Assembly: GCA_050633625.1 (NCBI GenBank)
Contig: JBOEGW010000019.1
Coordinates: 1 to 12,322 of the forward strand
From: JBOEGW01 sp050633625
GTDB taxonomy: Bacteria > Pseudomonadota > Alphaproteobacteria > Rhodobacterales > Rhodobacteraceae
Reading direction: 5' to 3'
Length of the DNA: 12,322 nt
Below, in pieces: positions 1 to 7,201 of the stretch. The translations under genes and the position numbers were made by a program. The notes beneath the pieces were generated by a model. It searched no databases. It saw only the letters and a list, made by a program, of their open reading frames with translations, and was not told where the DNA came from. The stretch's first letter is position 1, and every line of letters begins with the position of its first letter.

Positions 1-49
1 ATTAAGGGCTACGCGACACCAGCAACCACAATCAAAAGCGGTTGTTCTG

Positions 50-238
50 TCATTTGTATGGCGCGTTGTCCGACCGATCGCGGTATGGTCGTGCTTCTTC
101 TCGACCGCTTTTAGAACGCGCAACATAAACCCCGTCAGAACGGCGTTGAATGAGCGGAATACCCCTCGCCTGTTGCTCAGCCAGCAAAAGTCTCTGCCTT
201 TCTTGAAAGGCCGGTTTGTCAAGTCGTGGCTGCTTCAT
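50..238 (-). CDS. Small charged protein at the end of the transfer operon
   Basis: A 62-residue, strongly charged protein (rich in R, K, E, D and Q) that I do not recognise. It has no signal peptide or membrane segment. Its ATG (236-238) lies inside the last codons of the coupling-protein gene, a 20-base overlap in another frame, with a purine-rich AGTAGGG just upstream. This suggests translation coupled to the upstream gene. Being last in the mobC-relaxase-coupling protein operon hints at a transfer role, but that is inference. It could be a chance ORF, but the position and the ribosome site favour a real gene. The 49 bases beyond its stop show nothing I can interpret. Confidence 0.55.
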   Translation of the reverse strand: MKQPRLDKPAFQERQRLLLAEQQARGIPLIQRRSDGVYVARSKSGREEARPYRDRSDNAPYK

Positions 239-2228
239 CGGCCCTACTATCCATCCTGCTCTGAACCTCGGCTACAACATCCTTAACCGCATCTGGAGCA
301 TTCTCGCCAGAACGCCGACCAGGTTTGCGCGATGGCGGGCGGCGTCGTTTTTTCGCGGCAGCCGAAATACTTGCAAATCCGGCCTCGGCTTCCTTGAGAA
401 TTGCACGGCGCTGATCCTCGGTCGGCGGTTGCGCTGGCTTTGATCCAGACAAGTTGCTCAGCTTTGCCACTTTGGTTTTCTTCCGCTCATGTTCGAGAGG
501 CGGATAAGGAAGCAAATGGGTTCCCCTCGCAGCATCAATCGGTGCGAAGTGATTGTCTTCGTAGTATCGAATGTGGTCAGCTTTTATCGGATACTGACCT
601 TCTGGAAGGATCAAAACCTTGTCCAGCGGAAACCGCAAAAGCTCGCTTGCAGAAATCAATGGACGTTCTTCTGATCGACGGCTCACATGCGCGCTATCGT
701 CCAGGTCTCGGATGCGTGATTGGCTTTCGCTTTTTGATGTGATCGTCCGCTTGCCCAGAGCTTCAGCAAGCACGGACGCTGTTCTATCATCCTGTGGTGT
801 CATGTAGATTTGGATGCCAGCGCCAGCCAACAATGAACGCCTGTCAGCTTCCCCATAAAGCGACGGTGAATCGAGGCCAGCGATGGATTGGGAAATAATG
901 AAAAACCGACCACCGAATGCCCGAATAGTTTTGATCGACTGCAACACAAGAGGTTGACGGCCGAGTTGGTCAAACTCGTCCATGAGAAACATAACCGGAT
1001 GTGGTTCATCTGGACCGGGCTCAGCTCGTTGAAGCGATGCGATAGCATCTGCAAAGAGCAGCCTGATCAGAGGTGCAAGGGTTTTCAGATGCTCGGACTG
1101 AACTGCGATATAGAGGGTTTGTGGTTCCTTCCTGAAGGTAGAAAAATCAAAATCGCTTTCGGAAGTTGACCGTACAACTGACGGATCAGACCAAAGCTCG
1201 AACCCAGCTCCGTTGATCACAGAAATATAGCTGTCCACAATCTTCTGGGTCTCGCCAGCCATTTCATTGAATGTTCTGGAAACAATGGGGATAGCCGTCA
1301 TGTCCGCATATGATCTGTAGTTGTCCGCGCGTCTGCCGCCCCCACCCATGATCTCGGACGCATAACCTAGGGTTGGCGTGCCTTGCTCGATGGCAAAAAG
1401 ACAGGACGCGACAAACAGCCGTTTGCCTGCCTGATAGAACCCCTTGGCATTGTCACCTTCGACCACAAGAAAGAGATCGGCCAAAGCATTCAACGCAGTG
1501 TATTGCTCATCTGTTGACGCCATGTCTGCGATACGTTGAAGGGGATTAAATCGGTGCGTTCTTGTCACCCGGCCAGGCGTCGGCTTGCCTTCCATGGCAG
1601 GCATGTCAACGTAATCGAACGGTGAGAAATACCAGATTTCATTGCCCAACCCCTTCTGGCGATGCACTGAAGACTTTTGAAAATTCTCACCCTTAACATC
1701 GAGGACAATGGCTGAGCCATTAAAGTGAAGAAGGTTCGGCAGCACGAAGCCGATTCCCTTTCCTCGCCCGGTTGGCGCAATCATGATCGCGTGCGGAAAA
1801 CGATCGGGTGATGCCGAAATAAATGGCTTATCACTCTTTGGGCGACCCAGCTTGCCGTAGACGAAACCATTCACATCGAAGCCGCCAATCATCTTGTTGC
1901 GTCGGATCTCCGACTTGGATTGGAAATGAGCATCGTCATACTGTGTCAAACTGCCACGATAGACACCGGCAACGCCAACAGCGGTCAAAGCGAAAGTCAC
2001 AGCGCCGGTAATCAAAAATGCCGATTGTAGGATTGCGGGTGATGCCTCAAGGGTTGCCCAGGAGTATCGAAGAAAGAACGGTTGCAGAGGATCAATTGTC
2101 GCTACGGATTCCTTTCTGGCAACAACAACGTAGATAGTCGCCAGCATCGAACCAATATAGCCGCCCGCAAGCAATCCGCCGAAAAGCGCCAAGACATAGC
2201 GCCAGCGGGTTTCAATATCTTGGATCAT
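219..2228 (-). CDS. virD4: VirD4/TraG-type conjugative coupling protein
   Basis: A 669-residue type IV coupling protein: the inner-membrane ATPase that brings the relaxase-DNA complex to the type IV secretion channel. Two N-terminal hydrophobic segments (about 12-36 and 66-91) precede the cytoplasmic ATPase domain. Walker A is APTGRGKG (151-158, Lys157), and Walker B is the hydrophobic stretch ending in DE at 411-418 (PVMFLMDE). The conserved NPL and GFYQAGKRLF segments of the family are at about 228-230 and 263-272. The tail after about residue 540 is charged, with a basic RR/KK-rich end, and is probably disordered. The start is well supported: AGGAGG lies five bases before the ATG, in the 17-base gap after the relaxase stop. 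Length and domain order are normal for VirD4/TraG. No VirB channel genes are visible, so the channel is encoded outside the window or supplied by another plasmid. Confidence 0.95.
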   Translation of the reverse strand: MIQDIETRWRYVLALFGGLLAGGYIGSMLATIYVVVARKESVATIDPLQPFFLRYSWATLEASPAILQSAFLITGAVTFALTAVGVAGVYRGSLTQYDDAHFQSKSEIRRNKMIGGFDVNGFVYGKLGRPKSDKPFISASPDRFPHAIMIAPTGRGKGIGFVLPNLLHFNGSAIVLDVKGENFQKSSVHRQKGLGNEIWYFSPFDYVDMPAMEGKPTPGRVTRTHRFNPLQRIADMASTDEQYTALNALADLFLVVEGDNAKGFYQAGKRLFVASCLFAIEQGTPTLGYASEIMGGGGRRADNYRSYADMTAIPIVSRTFNEMAGETQKIVDSYISVINGAGFELWSDPSVVRSTSESDFDFSTFRKEPQTLYIAVQSEHLKTLAPLIRLLFADAIASLQRAEPGPDEPHPVMFLMDEFDQLGRQPLVLQSIKTIRAFGGRFFIISQSIAGLDSPSLYGEADRRSLLAGAGIQIYMTPQDDRTASVLAEALGKRTITSKSESQSRIRDLDDSAHVSRRSEERPLISASELLRFPLDKVLILPEGQYPIKADHIRYYEDNHFAPIDAARGTHLLPYPPLEHERKKTKVAKLSNLSGSKPAQPPTEDQRRAILKEAEAGFASISAAAKKRRRPPSRKPGRRSGENAPDAVKDVVAEVQSRMDSRADEAATT

Positions 2229-2245
2229 GGCAACCTCCTAAACTC

Positions 2246-4564
2246 TTATAGACTAATATCATCTGACAGGTCTGGCTCGACACTGTGTTCTTTCTCGGCA
2301 ACCTTGATAGCTGCGCTTTGACGGGCGAGCTGCTGGAATTGATCAACCGGTTCGCTATGCCGCTCATTTCCATCGGAAATGTCGGCTTCGTTGCGAAGCT
2401 CTGATCCCACAGCGGCCCGAATAGCAGGGTCTTTGATTTCTTCACGCAACGCAGTGTAGTCCCCTGCCCTAACGGCGTCCAAATCTTCTTGCGATAGCTC
2501 CTGCGACATGCGTTCAACGATCATTTCAATCGCTGGAACATCTGACAATCGCTGATACCTCTCACCATAGATCAGCTGATCACGAGCAATGACTTCCTGA
2601 AGGTCGCGAGGCACTTCGTAATCCGCGAAAATATTGGCAGCTTCTTCGGACAGGTCGCGCTCAAGTCGGTCATAGGACACTGGAAGTTGACCCGTAATCT
2701 CATCGAGCGCAGATACTTGCCCATCTACGAGTTGATCAACCTGCCGTTCTGCGGCCTCCGGATCGAACACTGCACCATCTTCATGCCGCGCAAGATCCAA
2801 GTGATTGCGACGTGAAATATCCAGTGAAGTGCGCAAACCAGCTTCATCACGCTCCATGAGCGCAGGCAAAGCGGCCATATACTGCCGTTCGTCGTTCGTC
2901 ATAGACGATTCAGACGCCATCAAATCGCGCAATGAATCAACATAGTCGCCGGCCGTTTCAAGGTTTTCGTGTTCTGTGCCAAGAGCTGTCGCGGAAACAA
3001 TCAATGTTTCATATTTGGAGAACACGCTGTCGCTGTCGAAATTCTCGCCAACTCCATTCTCCAACTCAGCCAAAACGGTGCGCGAGTGGTCCATATCCAC
3101 CTCTGGGCCAACCCCCTGTGTGCGCCACCCCTCGACCTGGCCCGCTGTGCGGCTGGACAACATGAACCGCTCTGCCATCTCTTCGGCATTTGTTCCTGCT
3201 CTTTCAAGCCTGTCCTCATGCACAGTAAAGGCCGCTTCAAGTCGTTGCCTCAGATCATCCATCGCCACTTCTGATGCACGGTGTGCGGCGGGATCGTCGC
3301 CAAGATGATCACGAGCGGAATGAATGTCGCGTACAATGTCCAGGCTGTAAGGGTCATTGTCAGACGACAACTCGCGACCATGCTGCTCCATGAACGATTC
3401 AGAGACAGCGGCGTCCTGCATCAAGCGAGTTTGTTCGGCAAAACGCTCTTCCAGATGCACGCGCTCCGCTCCCGGCTCCATATCTTGAATGTCCGCCCAC
3501 GCTTCTCGGGCAGACGCAAAAATACGCTCAACATCTTGCGAAAAGCGTTCCGTCGGGTCGATGCGTGGCGTATCAACGTCGGTTGCGGTCATGAGTGAAC
3601 CTCCTTCTTTCAAAATATCAGATGCAGCGGAAAACATACCGCTCAGTTTCTCCATGAAACCCCCCTGCCCTTCTGGGTCGGTGGTCAGGCGGGCTATCGA
3701 ACTTAGGGATTGGTATTGATTGGCAAAGCTTCTCAGCATCGCTTCGCGCTTCATGCGCTCAACAATCGACATTTTGGGCGCTTCAACAGAAGGTGTTTCC
3801 TCGCCGGTCATTTTGAGATTGTCGTGTGCTGCGCGATATTCGGTCTCTCTGGGCGGATACTCAACAACACCGCGAGACAAACGAGACGAAGCATTCAAAG
3901 CCACACCATGTTCATTGGCGATTTTGGCATGAAGCTCACGCATCACGTCATAGTTAAGCTCGGATTTCATACTTATCGACAAAAACTGGCCGTGGTCATT
4001 GCCACGTTTATCAACCACGAAATGAGCATGGACATGATCAGTGTTGGCATGAAGTGCAGCAACATAGCGCCACTGGTCTCCAAAGTCGCCGGACCCAAAC
4101 ACCGCCCTGCCCCACTCCTTTGCGATGTTCTCCGCCGCTTCCACATCCGTGTCCTTTGGGAAGCTCAAAATGATATGGTCGGAATGTCCTCGCTTGGGGT
4201 TTCCGGCCCAACTGCTCGTCCACAGCGGAACCGTGGTTTCTACAGAGTTCTTGTAAAGGCCGCGCTCAATTCCATTGAAGTTCAGCCATGTTGATTTTAC
4301 CGCCTCATCACGGGTGATATAATCCAGCTGGCGGCGAAGCTCCTTGGGAGAGTGAGCACCGCCATTGCGCACCCTCTTTACAACGGACTGTGGAACCCTT
4401 TGTGCGTTGCCTGCCATTGCCCTCGTGGCTCGTTGCTGACGAGTTCCAAGGCGCAGCATGATCGCCTTTTCTATCGGATCGGAGCGCATTCCGGCATGGC
4501 GACGACCGATATTTGGCAGCACCTCACCGATGATGGCGTCTTGAATCGAAGTCTGGTTACTCAT
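2246..4564 (-). CDS. virD2: VirD2-type (MOB-P-like) relaxase
   Basis: A 772-residue relaxase that nicks oriT and stays covalently bound to the 5' end. The N-terminal 230 residues match the VirD2 pattern. Motif I is QLDYITRDE with the candidate catalytic Tyr82 (VirD2 has QLEYLSRKG around Tyr29). Next come HIILSFPKDTD (130-140) and the metal-binding histidine motif HANTDHVHAH (His172, His177, His179, His181), then a LNYD segment as in VirD2. About 70 residues precede motif I, more than in VirD2. Residues 240-772 are acidic and largely helical, without visible helicase or primase motifs; in this family the C-terminal part usually carries secretion or relaxosome contacts. GGAGGAG six bases upstream supports the ATG, which overlaps the mobC stop by 8 bases. 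Relaxase identity is firm; the exact MOB subclass is less so. Confidence 0.93.
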   Translation of the reverse strand: MSNQTSIQDAIIGEVLPNIGRRHAGMRSDPIEKAIMLRLGTRQQRATRAMAGNAQRVPQSVVKRVRNGGAHSPKELRRQLDYITRDEAVKSTWLNFNGIERGLYKNSVETTVPLWTSSWAGNPKRGHSDHIILSFPKDTDVEAAENIAKEWGRAVFGSGDFGDQWRYVAALHANTDHVHAHFVVDKRGNDHGQFLSISMKSELNYDVMRELHAKIANEHGVALNASSRLSRGVVEYPPRETEYRAAHDNLKMTGEETPSVEAPKMSIVERMKREAMLRSFANQYQSLSSIARLTTDPEGQGGFMEKLSGMFSAASDILKEGGSLMTATDVDTPRIDPTERFSQDVERIFASAREAWADIQDMEPGAERVHLEERFAEQTRLMQDAAVSESFMEQHGRELSSDNDPYSLDIVRDIHSARDHLGDDPAAHRASEVAMDDLRQRLEAAFTVHEDRLERAGTNAEEMAERFMLSSRTAGQVEGWRTQGVGPEVDMDHSRTVLAELENGVGENFDSDSVFSKYETLIVSATALGTEHENLETAGDYVDSLRDLMASESSMTNDERQYMAALPALMERDEAGLRTSLDISRRNHLDLARHEDGAVFDPEAAERQVDQLVDGQVSALDEITGQLPVSYDRLERDLSEEAANIFADYEVPRDLQEVIARDQLIYGERYQRLSDVPAIEMIVERMSQELSQEDLDAVRAGDYTALREEIKDPAIRAAVGSELRNEADISDGNERHSEPVDQFQQLARQSAAIKVAEKEHSVEPDLSDDISL

Positions 4565-5102
4565 TCATCGCTCCTCCGATTGGAAAAGCAGCCTCAACGA
4601 ACGCCCTTTGCCGTGATGCAGACACAAAAGCGACAAGCTGATTAACCGCCTCATCGACCTTCACATCGAGTTGTTGCACGAGCTTCCCGTCCCTTGCATT
4701 CCAGGATAGCCGCCCGGACTGCGCCAGCGTCACGAGCTGATTGAGGTTCACACCGATGGCATTTAGCTCTTTTCTCAAACCCGCAAGCGCCTCAATTTCC
4801 TCCGACTGAAGATCCAAAACACCCAAGGAATGACGGACAAGACGCCTAACACCGTCCGACATGGTGATACCAAGCGCCTCTGTTTTGGCTTTGAATGCCG
4901 CGTGTTCCTCGTCTGAAACGCGCCCTCGGACGTTCTGACCACCGGTCGTCACGCTCCTTTTTTGCTTGCTCAGCCGGATTTTCGTCACCGTCGAACGATG
5001 CCGACCGAGCTTTCGCGCAATGGAAGCATCGCTTTCGCCCTCAGCAATAAGTGCCTGAATTTTCAGGCGTTCCTTATTGGTGATGCGTCGTTGTTTAGGC
5101 AC
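4557..5102 (-). CDS. mobC: MobC/VirD1-like relaxosome accessory protein with N-terminal HTH
   Basis: About 181 residues from a GTG start at 5102, with GGAG nine bases upstream. An upstream TTG at 5162 would add 20 unconvincing residues and run through the candidate oriT, so I reject it. Residues 8-45 look like a resolvase-type helix-turn-helix (SDASIARKLGRHRSTVTKIR). Residues 57-125 are the MobC signature: a ribbon-helix-helix part (NVRGRVSDEEHAAF... MSDGVRRLVR) followed by LNAIGVNLNQLV. Such proteins bind oriT next to the nick and help the relaxase melt the site; VirD1 plays this part for VirD2. The HTH plus MobC combination suggests two DNA contacts and possible autoregulation of the operon, which starts here. 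The stop overlaps the relaxase ATG. Confidence 0.85.
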   Translation of the reverse strand: MPKQRRITNKERLKIQALIAEGESDASIARKLGRHRSTVTKIRLSKQKRSVTTGGQNVRGRVSDEEHAAFKAKTEALGITMSDGVRRLVRHSLGVLDLQSEEIEALAGLRKELNAIGVNLNQLVTLAQSGRLSWNARDGKLVQQLDVKVDEAVNQLVAFVSASRQRAFVEAAFPIGGAMNE

Positions 5103-5124
5103 AGATTTTGGCTCCGTCAAAAAG

Positions 5125-5165
5125 TGTGATAAACTCCTACCACAATATACCGTTCCAGCCAACCG
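5125..5165 (+). other. Candidate origin of transfer resembling a T-DNA border
   Basis: The plus strand at 5139-5149 reads ACCACAATATA, followed by five bases and CCA (5155-5157). The strand cut by VirD2 in the octopine Ti left border reads ACCACAATATA, then TCCTG, nick, CCA. So eleven bases plus the CCA are identical at the same spacing, and the five bases between differ (CCGTT). By analogy the nick would fall between 5154 and 5155. Weak support comes from a short TGTG/CACA repeat on the 5' side (5125-5128 and 5141-5144). The site lies immediately upstream of mobC and the VirD2-like relaxase, where an oriT is expected. The border match is from memory of the published sequence; the mismatch in the core TCCTG is the main doubt. 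Confidence 0.5.
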
Positions 5166-5233
5166 ACCTTTTAGGCCGGTTTTCGCTCCTTCGGAGAAGT
5201 ACCACTTGCGAAAATCGAACAGCCTAAAAGGTC
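5161..5233. repeat. Nested inverted repeats beside the candidate oriT
   Basis: Two overlapping palindromes. AACCGACC (5161-5168) pairs with GGCCGGTT (5174-5181) around a 5-base loop with one mismatch. The longer element GACCTTTTAGGC (5165-5176) is repeated exactly, inverted, at 5222-5233. Between its arms, TTTTCGC (about 5180-5186) can pair with GCGAAAA (about 5208-5214), and CTCC-TTC-GGAG forms a central hairpin (about 5187-5197). Arms like these flank many oriT sites and bind accessory proteins, or could act as an operator for the mobC operon. Function is inferred from position only. Confidence 0.6.
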
Positions 5234-5297
5234 TCCGTTTACGCCACCGGAAACCGATGCAAATCGCGTTTCACCAACAGGTGGCGAAAGTAATGAG

Positions 5298-5381
5298 GTC
5301 GCAAAGCGACCGAATTGCCGTTTAGATCGCCCCAGGCGCGCAGCGCGTGGGCGATCCGCCTTCACACGCATCCAGGCGGAT
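5298..5381. repeat. Cluster of perfect hairpins between oriT and the 8-bp array
   Basis: Three stems follow one another. GGTCGC-AAA-GCGACC is at 5298-5312. GATCGCCC (5325-5332) pairs with GGGCGATC (5349-5356) and encloses CGCG-CAG-CGCG (5337-5347). ATCCGCC (5354-5360) pairs with GGCGGAT (5375-5381), sharing bases with the second stem. I see no convincing gene between 5103 and 5751. The hairpins could be transcription terminators for leader transcripts, protein-binding sites or single-strand initiation sites; the sequence alone does not decide. Confidence 0.6.
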
Positions 5382-5425
5382 GACAGGCGCAAACATGACC
5401 TCCACAGGCAAAAATGGCGATAATC

Positions 5426-5737
5426 CGGTGCTACGGTGCTACGGTGCTACGGAGCTAGGGGGTATCGGCGCATAGGTGTCGTGGAGTACCGACGCCTAAG
5501 CGTGATGCAGCTTAGGTGCCAAGGTGTGGCGGTGCTGATACATATAAGCGCCAAGGCGCTGCAACGCTATGCCGCCAAGGCGTACCGGCGTCTCGGTGCC
5601 ATGCGGTAACGGCGGTGCGGTGTATTGACGTAACAGCGGGACGAAGCTACGGTGCAACAATGCCACGGTGCAACGGGGCGTAAGCAACTAGGCGCTAAAG
5701 TGACATGGAATAGCGGTGCAACGGTGCACTGACATAG
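5426..5737. repeat. Array of about 39 contiguous degenerate 8-bp units
   Basis: Read in steps of eight from 5426, the sequence stays in register for 39 units with no insertion or deletion. The first three units are exact copies of CGGTGCTA, the fourth differs by one base, and CGGTGCAA or CGGTGCAC recur near the right end (5650, 5666, 5714, 5722). By hand count, position 5 is G in 35 of 39 units, position 2 is G in 31, position 3 is G in 29, and position 6 is C or T in 35. Position 1 is almost never G. The consensus is roughly HGGYGYNN. The period of eight is not a codon period, so this is not coding. The array ends 14 bases before the parA/virC1-like ATG. Ribbon-helix-helix proteins bind tandem boxes of this pitch (MetJ boxes, 8 bp; ParG sites, 8 bp; Omega heptads, 7 bp). 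It is a likely binding array for the protein at 6513-7178. Confidence 0.85.
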
Positions 5738-5751
5738 AGCAGGAAAAGAAC

Positions 5752-6516
5752 ATGAAAGTTATCACTCTCATTCAAACCAAAGGCGGGTCAGGCAAAACCA
5801 CGCTTGCCATGACAATCGCAAGCGCAGCACTTGCCAAAGAACAAAAGGTTCAAATGTTCGACGGTGACGTGAACAAGCAGCTTTTGAGCTGGCAGCCTGC
5901 TTACATGGACGCGGATTGGGGGCATGTCGAAAAGCCTGATTGGCCTGAACGTTTGCAAATTGACGAACCGCCTGAAAATGTCGAAGCACTATATGAGCGA
6001 CTTGAACAGCTCGAAGAAAACGGCACCGATCTCGTTATCTTCGACACGCGCCCCGGCAGTTATGAAAGCACTGAGGACTATGCCATTGCGGCTGATATGG
6101 TTCTGATCCCAGCTCGACCGGCACAAGCTGAGTGGCGGCTTGTCCTTTCGGCTTTTGAATGGATGGCGGAGCTTCAAGCAACATTAGCTGAAAACGAAAG
6201 ATTTCCGCAGGTCCGCTCGGTCATTGCCAATGTCCCGACAAAAATCATTCAAGCAGCTGCCGGTGTTGGTAAATCAGGATCGCTTCCAAAGCGAGATAAG
6301 GAAGTGTTGGACAACATTCTGCAAACCCCGCACCTGGACACCATGATCCCGAACAGTCGTATTCTCGAACATCTGCTTTATCACGGCCCATTGCCGGTCG
6401 CTGAGAAAGCGCACCGACAGGCGCGTGCTGGCACTCTTATGGCGAACAATTTCGAAGATCTGACACAAATCGCCGTCAGCCTTTATGATGAAATCATTGA
6501 GGGGACGCAGGAATGA
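5752..6516 (+). CDS. ParA/VirC1-like ATPase
   Basis: A 254-residue P-loop ATPase of the ParA/MinD superfamily with no N-terminal DNA-binding domain. The deviant Walker A is KGGSGKTT (10-17, signature Lys10 and Lys15), the A' region is FDGDVN (36-41), and Walker B is LVIFDTRPGS (94-103). The DTR-x-GS form of Walker B and the FDxDxN-xxxxxW region resemble VirC1 of Agrobacterium, which delivers the relaxosome to the cell pole; short ParA/ParF partition ATPases are the alternative. The chosen ATG has AGGAA at a good distance. A GTG at 5716 lies inside the 8-bp array and is rejected. The gene overlaps the next by ATGA, so both are co-translated. It diverges from the relaxase operon as virC does from virD, and its promoter must lie in or near the repeat array, which suggests autoregulation. 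Confidence 0.87.
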   Translation: MKVITLIQTKGGSGKTTLAMTIASAALAKEQKVQMFDGDVNKQLLSWQPAYMDADWGHVEKPDWPERLQIDEPPENVEALYERLEQLEENGTDLVIFDTRPGSYESTEDYAIAADMVLIPARPAQAEWRLVLSAFEWMAELQATLAENERFPQVRSVIANVPTKIIQAAAGVGKSGSLPKRDKEVLDNILQTPHLDTMIPNSRILEHLLYHGPLPVAEKAHRQARAGTLMANNFEDLTQIAVSLYDEIIEGTQE

Positions 6517-7178
6517 CCCGACGCCGTATCCCCCTAAAAGTAGCTCCTAGCCCTGCGTCGCAGCGCCCGGAAAACAAATCCGTCGAAAAGCTCGTCCAAT
6601 CAAGTCGAGAACATCAGGAACGAATGCGCAGCGTAGCGGGCAACCACGCAGAGACCAAAGACAAGCCAGCGGAACCCGCCAAAACGCGCAAACAGACAAA
6701 GCGCACAAAACCCGAAGCAAAAGAGCCCAAACCCCAACCGGCCACCACAACCGCGCCAAAGCCAGAAACAAACCCGGAAAAAGCTAACACCGCGAGCGCC
6801 ACGCAACCCATCACTCGCAAGATGACCCTGCATGTGCCAATCAATACCTTGATGGATAGCAGGGCAGGGAAGCTTGCGGAGACAATCAGCAAAGACAGGG
6901 AATATGTGATTGCAGCGTATCTGAAAAGAAGCACCGAAGCCCTGCGCAATCGCTGGAAAGCAGGCGAACTCGATAAGCTGCTGTCAGATGCGAAGCTCTT
7001 GCTCGATCAATCCGCTGATAGTGGAACGCGGCCTGAGCGAAAGTATCTTGCCCTTGACGTAACAATGATCAGTGATGCTCAAACACTCTTTGATGATCCG
7101 TTGGGGCTTTTGTCCGAAAACAAGATCATGAGCGCATTTCTTGGCGCGGAAATGCTCGCGCAGCTTACAAAGGAATGA
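6513..7178 (+). CDS. VirC2-like DNA-binding partner with disordered tail
   Basis: A 221-residue protein. Residues 1-100 are rich in K, P, A, T, E and R and look disordered. The C-terminal 120 residues appear to hold two ribbon-helix-helix units in one chain: strand KMTLHVP (103-109) with helices to about 148, and strand KYLALDVTM (177-185) with helices to the end. This is the plan of VirC2 (202 residues, a single-chain RHH domain after an unstructured N-terminus), which binds the overdrive element beside the T-border and works with VirC1. ParB/ParG-type centromere binders are the alternative. The ATG overlaps the preceding stop (ATGA), with GCAGGA just ahead. The obvious target is the 8-bp array upstream of the pair. 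The assignment rests on architecture and gene context rather than a recognised sequence motif. Confidence 0.65.
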   Translation: MTRRRIPLKVAPSPASQRPENKSVEKLVQSSREHQERMRSVAGNHAETKDKPAEPAKTRKQTKRTKPEAKEPKPQPATTTAPKPETNPEKANTASATQPITRKMTLHVPINTLMDSRAGKLAETISKDREYVIAAYLKRSTEALRNRWKAGELDKLLSDAKLLLDQSADSGTRPERKYLALDVTMISDAQTLFDDPLGLLSENKIMSAFLGAEMLAQLTKE

Positions 7179-7199
7179 CCCGCAAAAGCGGGTCATTCC
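7172..7199. terminator. Bidirectional terminator hairpin between convergent genes
   Basis: A perfect 12-bp stem, GGAATGACCCGC (7172-7183) and GCGGGTCATTCC (7188-7199), with an AAAA loop. The stop codon of the VirC2-like gene (7176-7178) lies in the left arm, and the stop of the convergent gene follows at 7202. There is no long T run, so termination strength is uncertain, but position and symmetry make a shared terminator likely. Confidence 0.8.
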
Positions 7200-7201
7200 G
7201 A

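Noticed and set aside
3710..4294. A 194-codon open frame on the plus strand opposite the relaxase
   Set aside because: It is antisense to the catalytic domain of a clearly real gene, has no ribosome site and a Cys/His/Met-rich composition typical of shadow frames.
5171..5392. A 73-codon minus-strand frame between oriT and the repeat array
   Set aside because: It is entirely made of the inverted repeats and hairpins described there; no start support.
5625..5653. TTGACG at 5625 with TACGGT 17 bases later as a promoter for the virC1-like gene
   Set aside because: The -10 match is poor, and the sequence is part of the 8-bp array, where near matches arise easily; not listed as a promoter.
5426..5737. 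The 8-bp array as a CRISPR array or a coding repeat
   Set aside because: Units are contiguous, short and degenerate without spacers, and a period of eight does not fit a reading frame.
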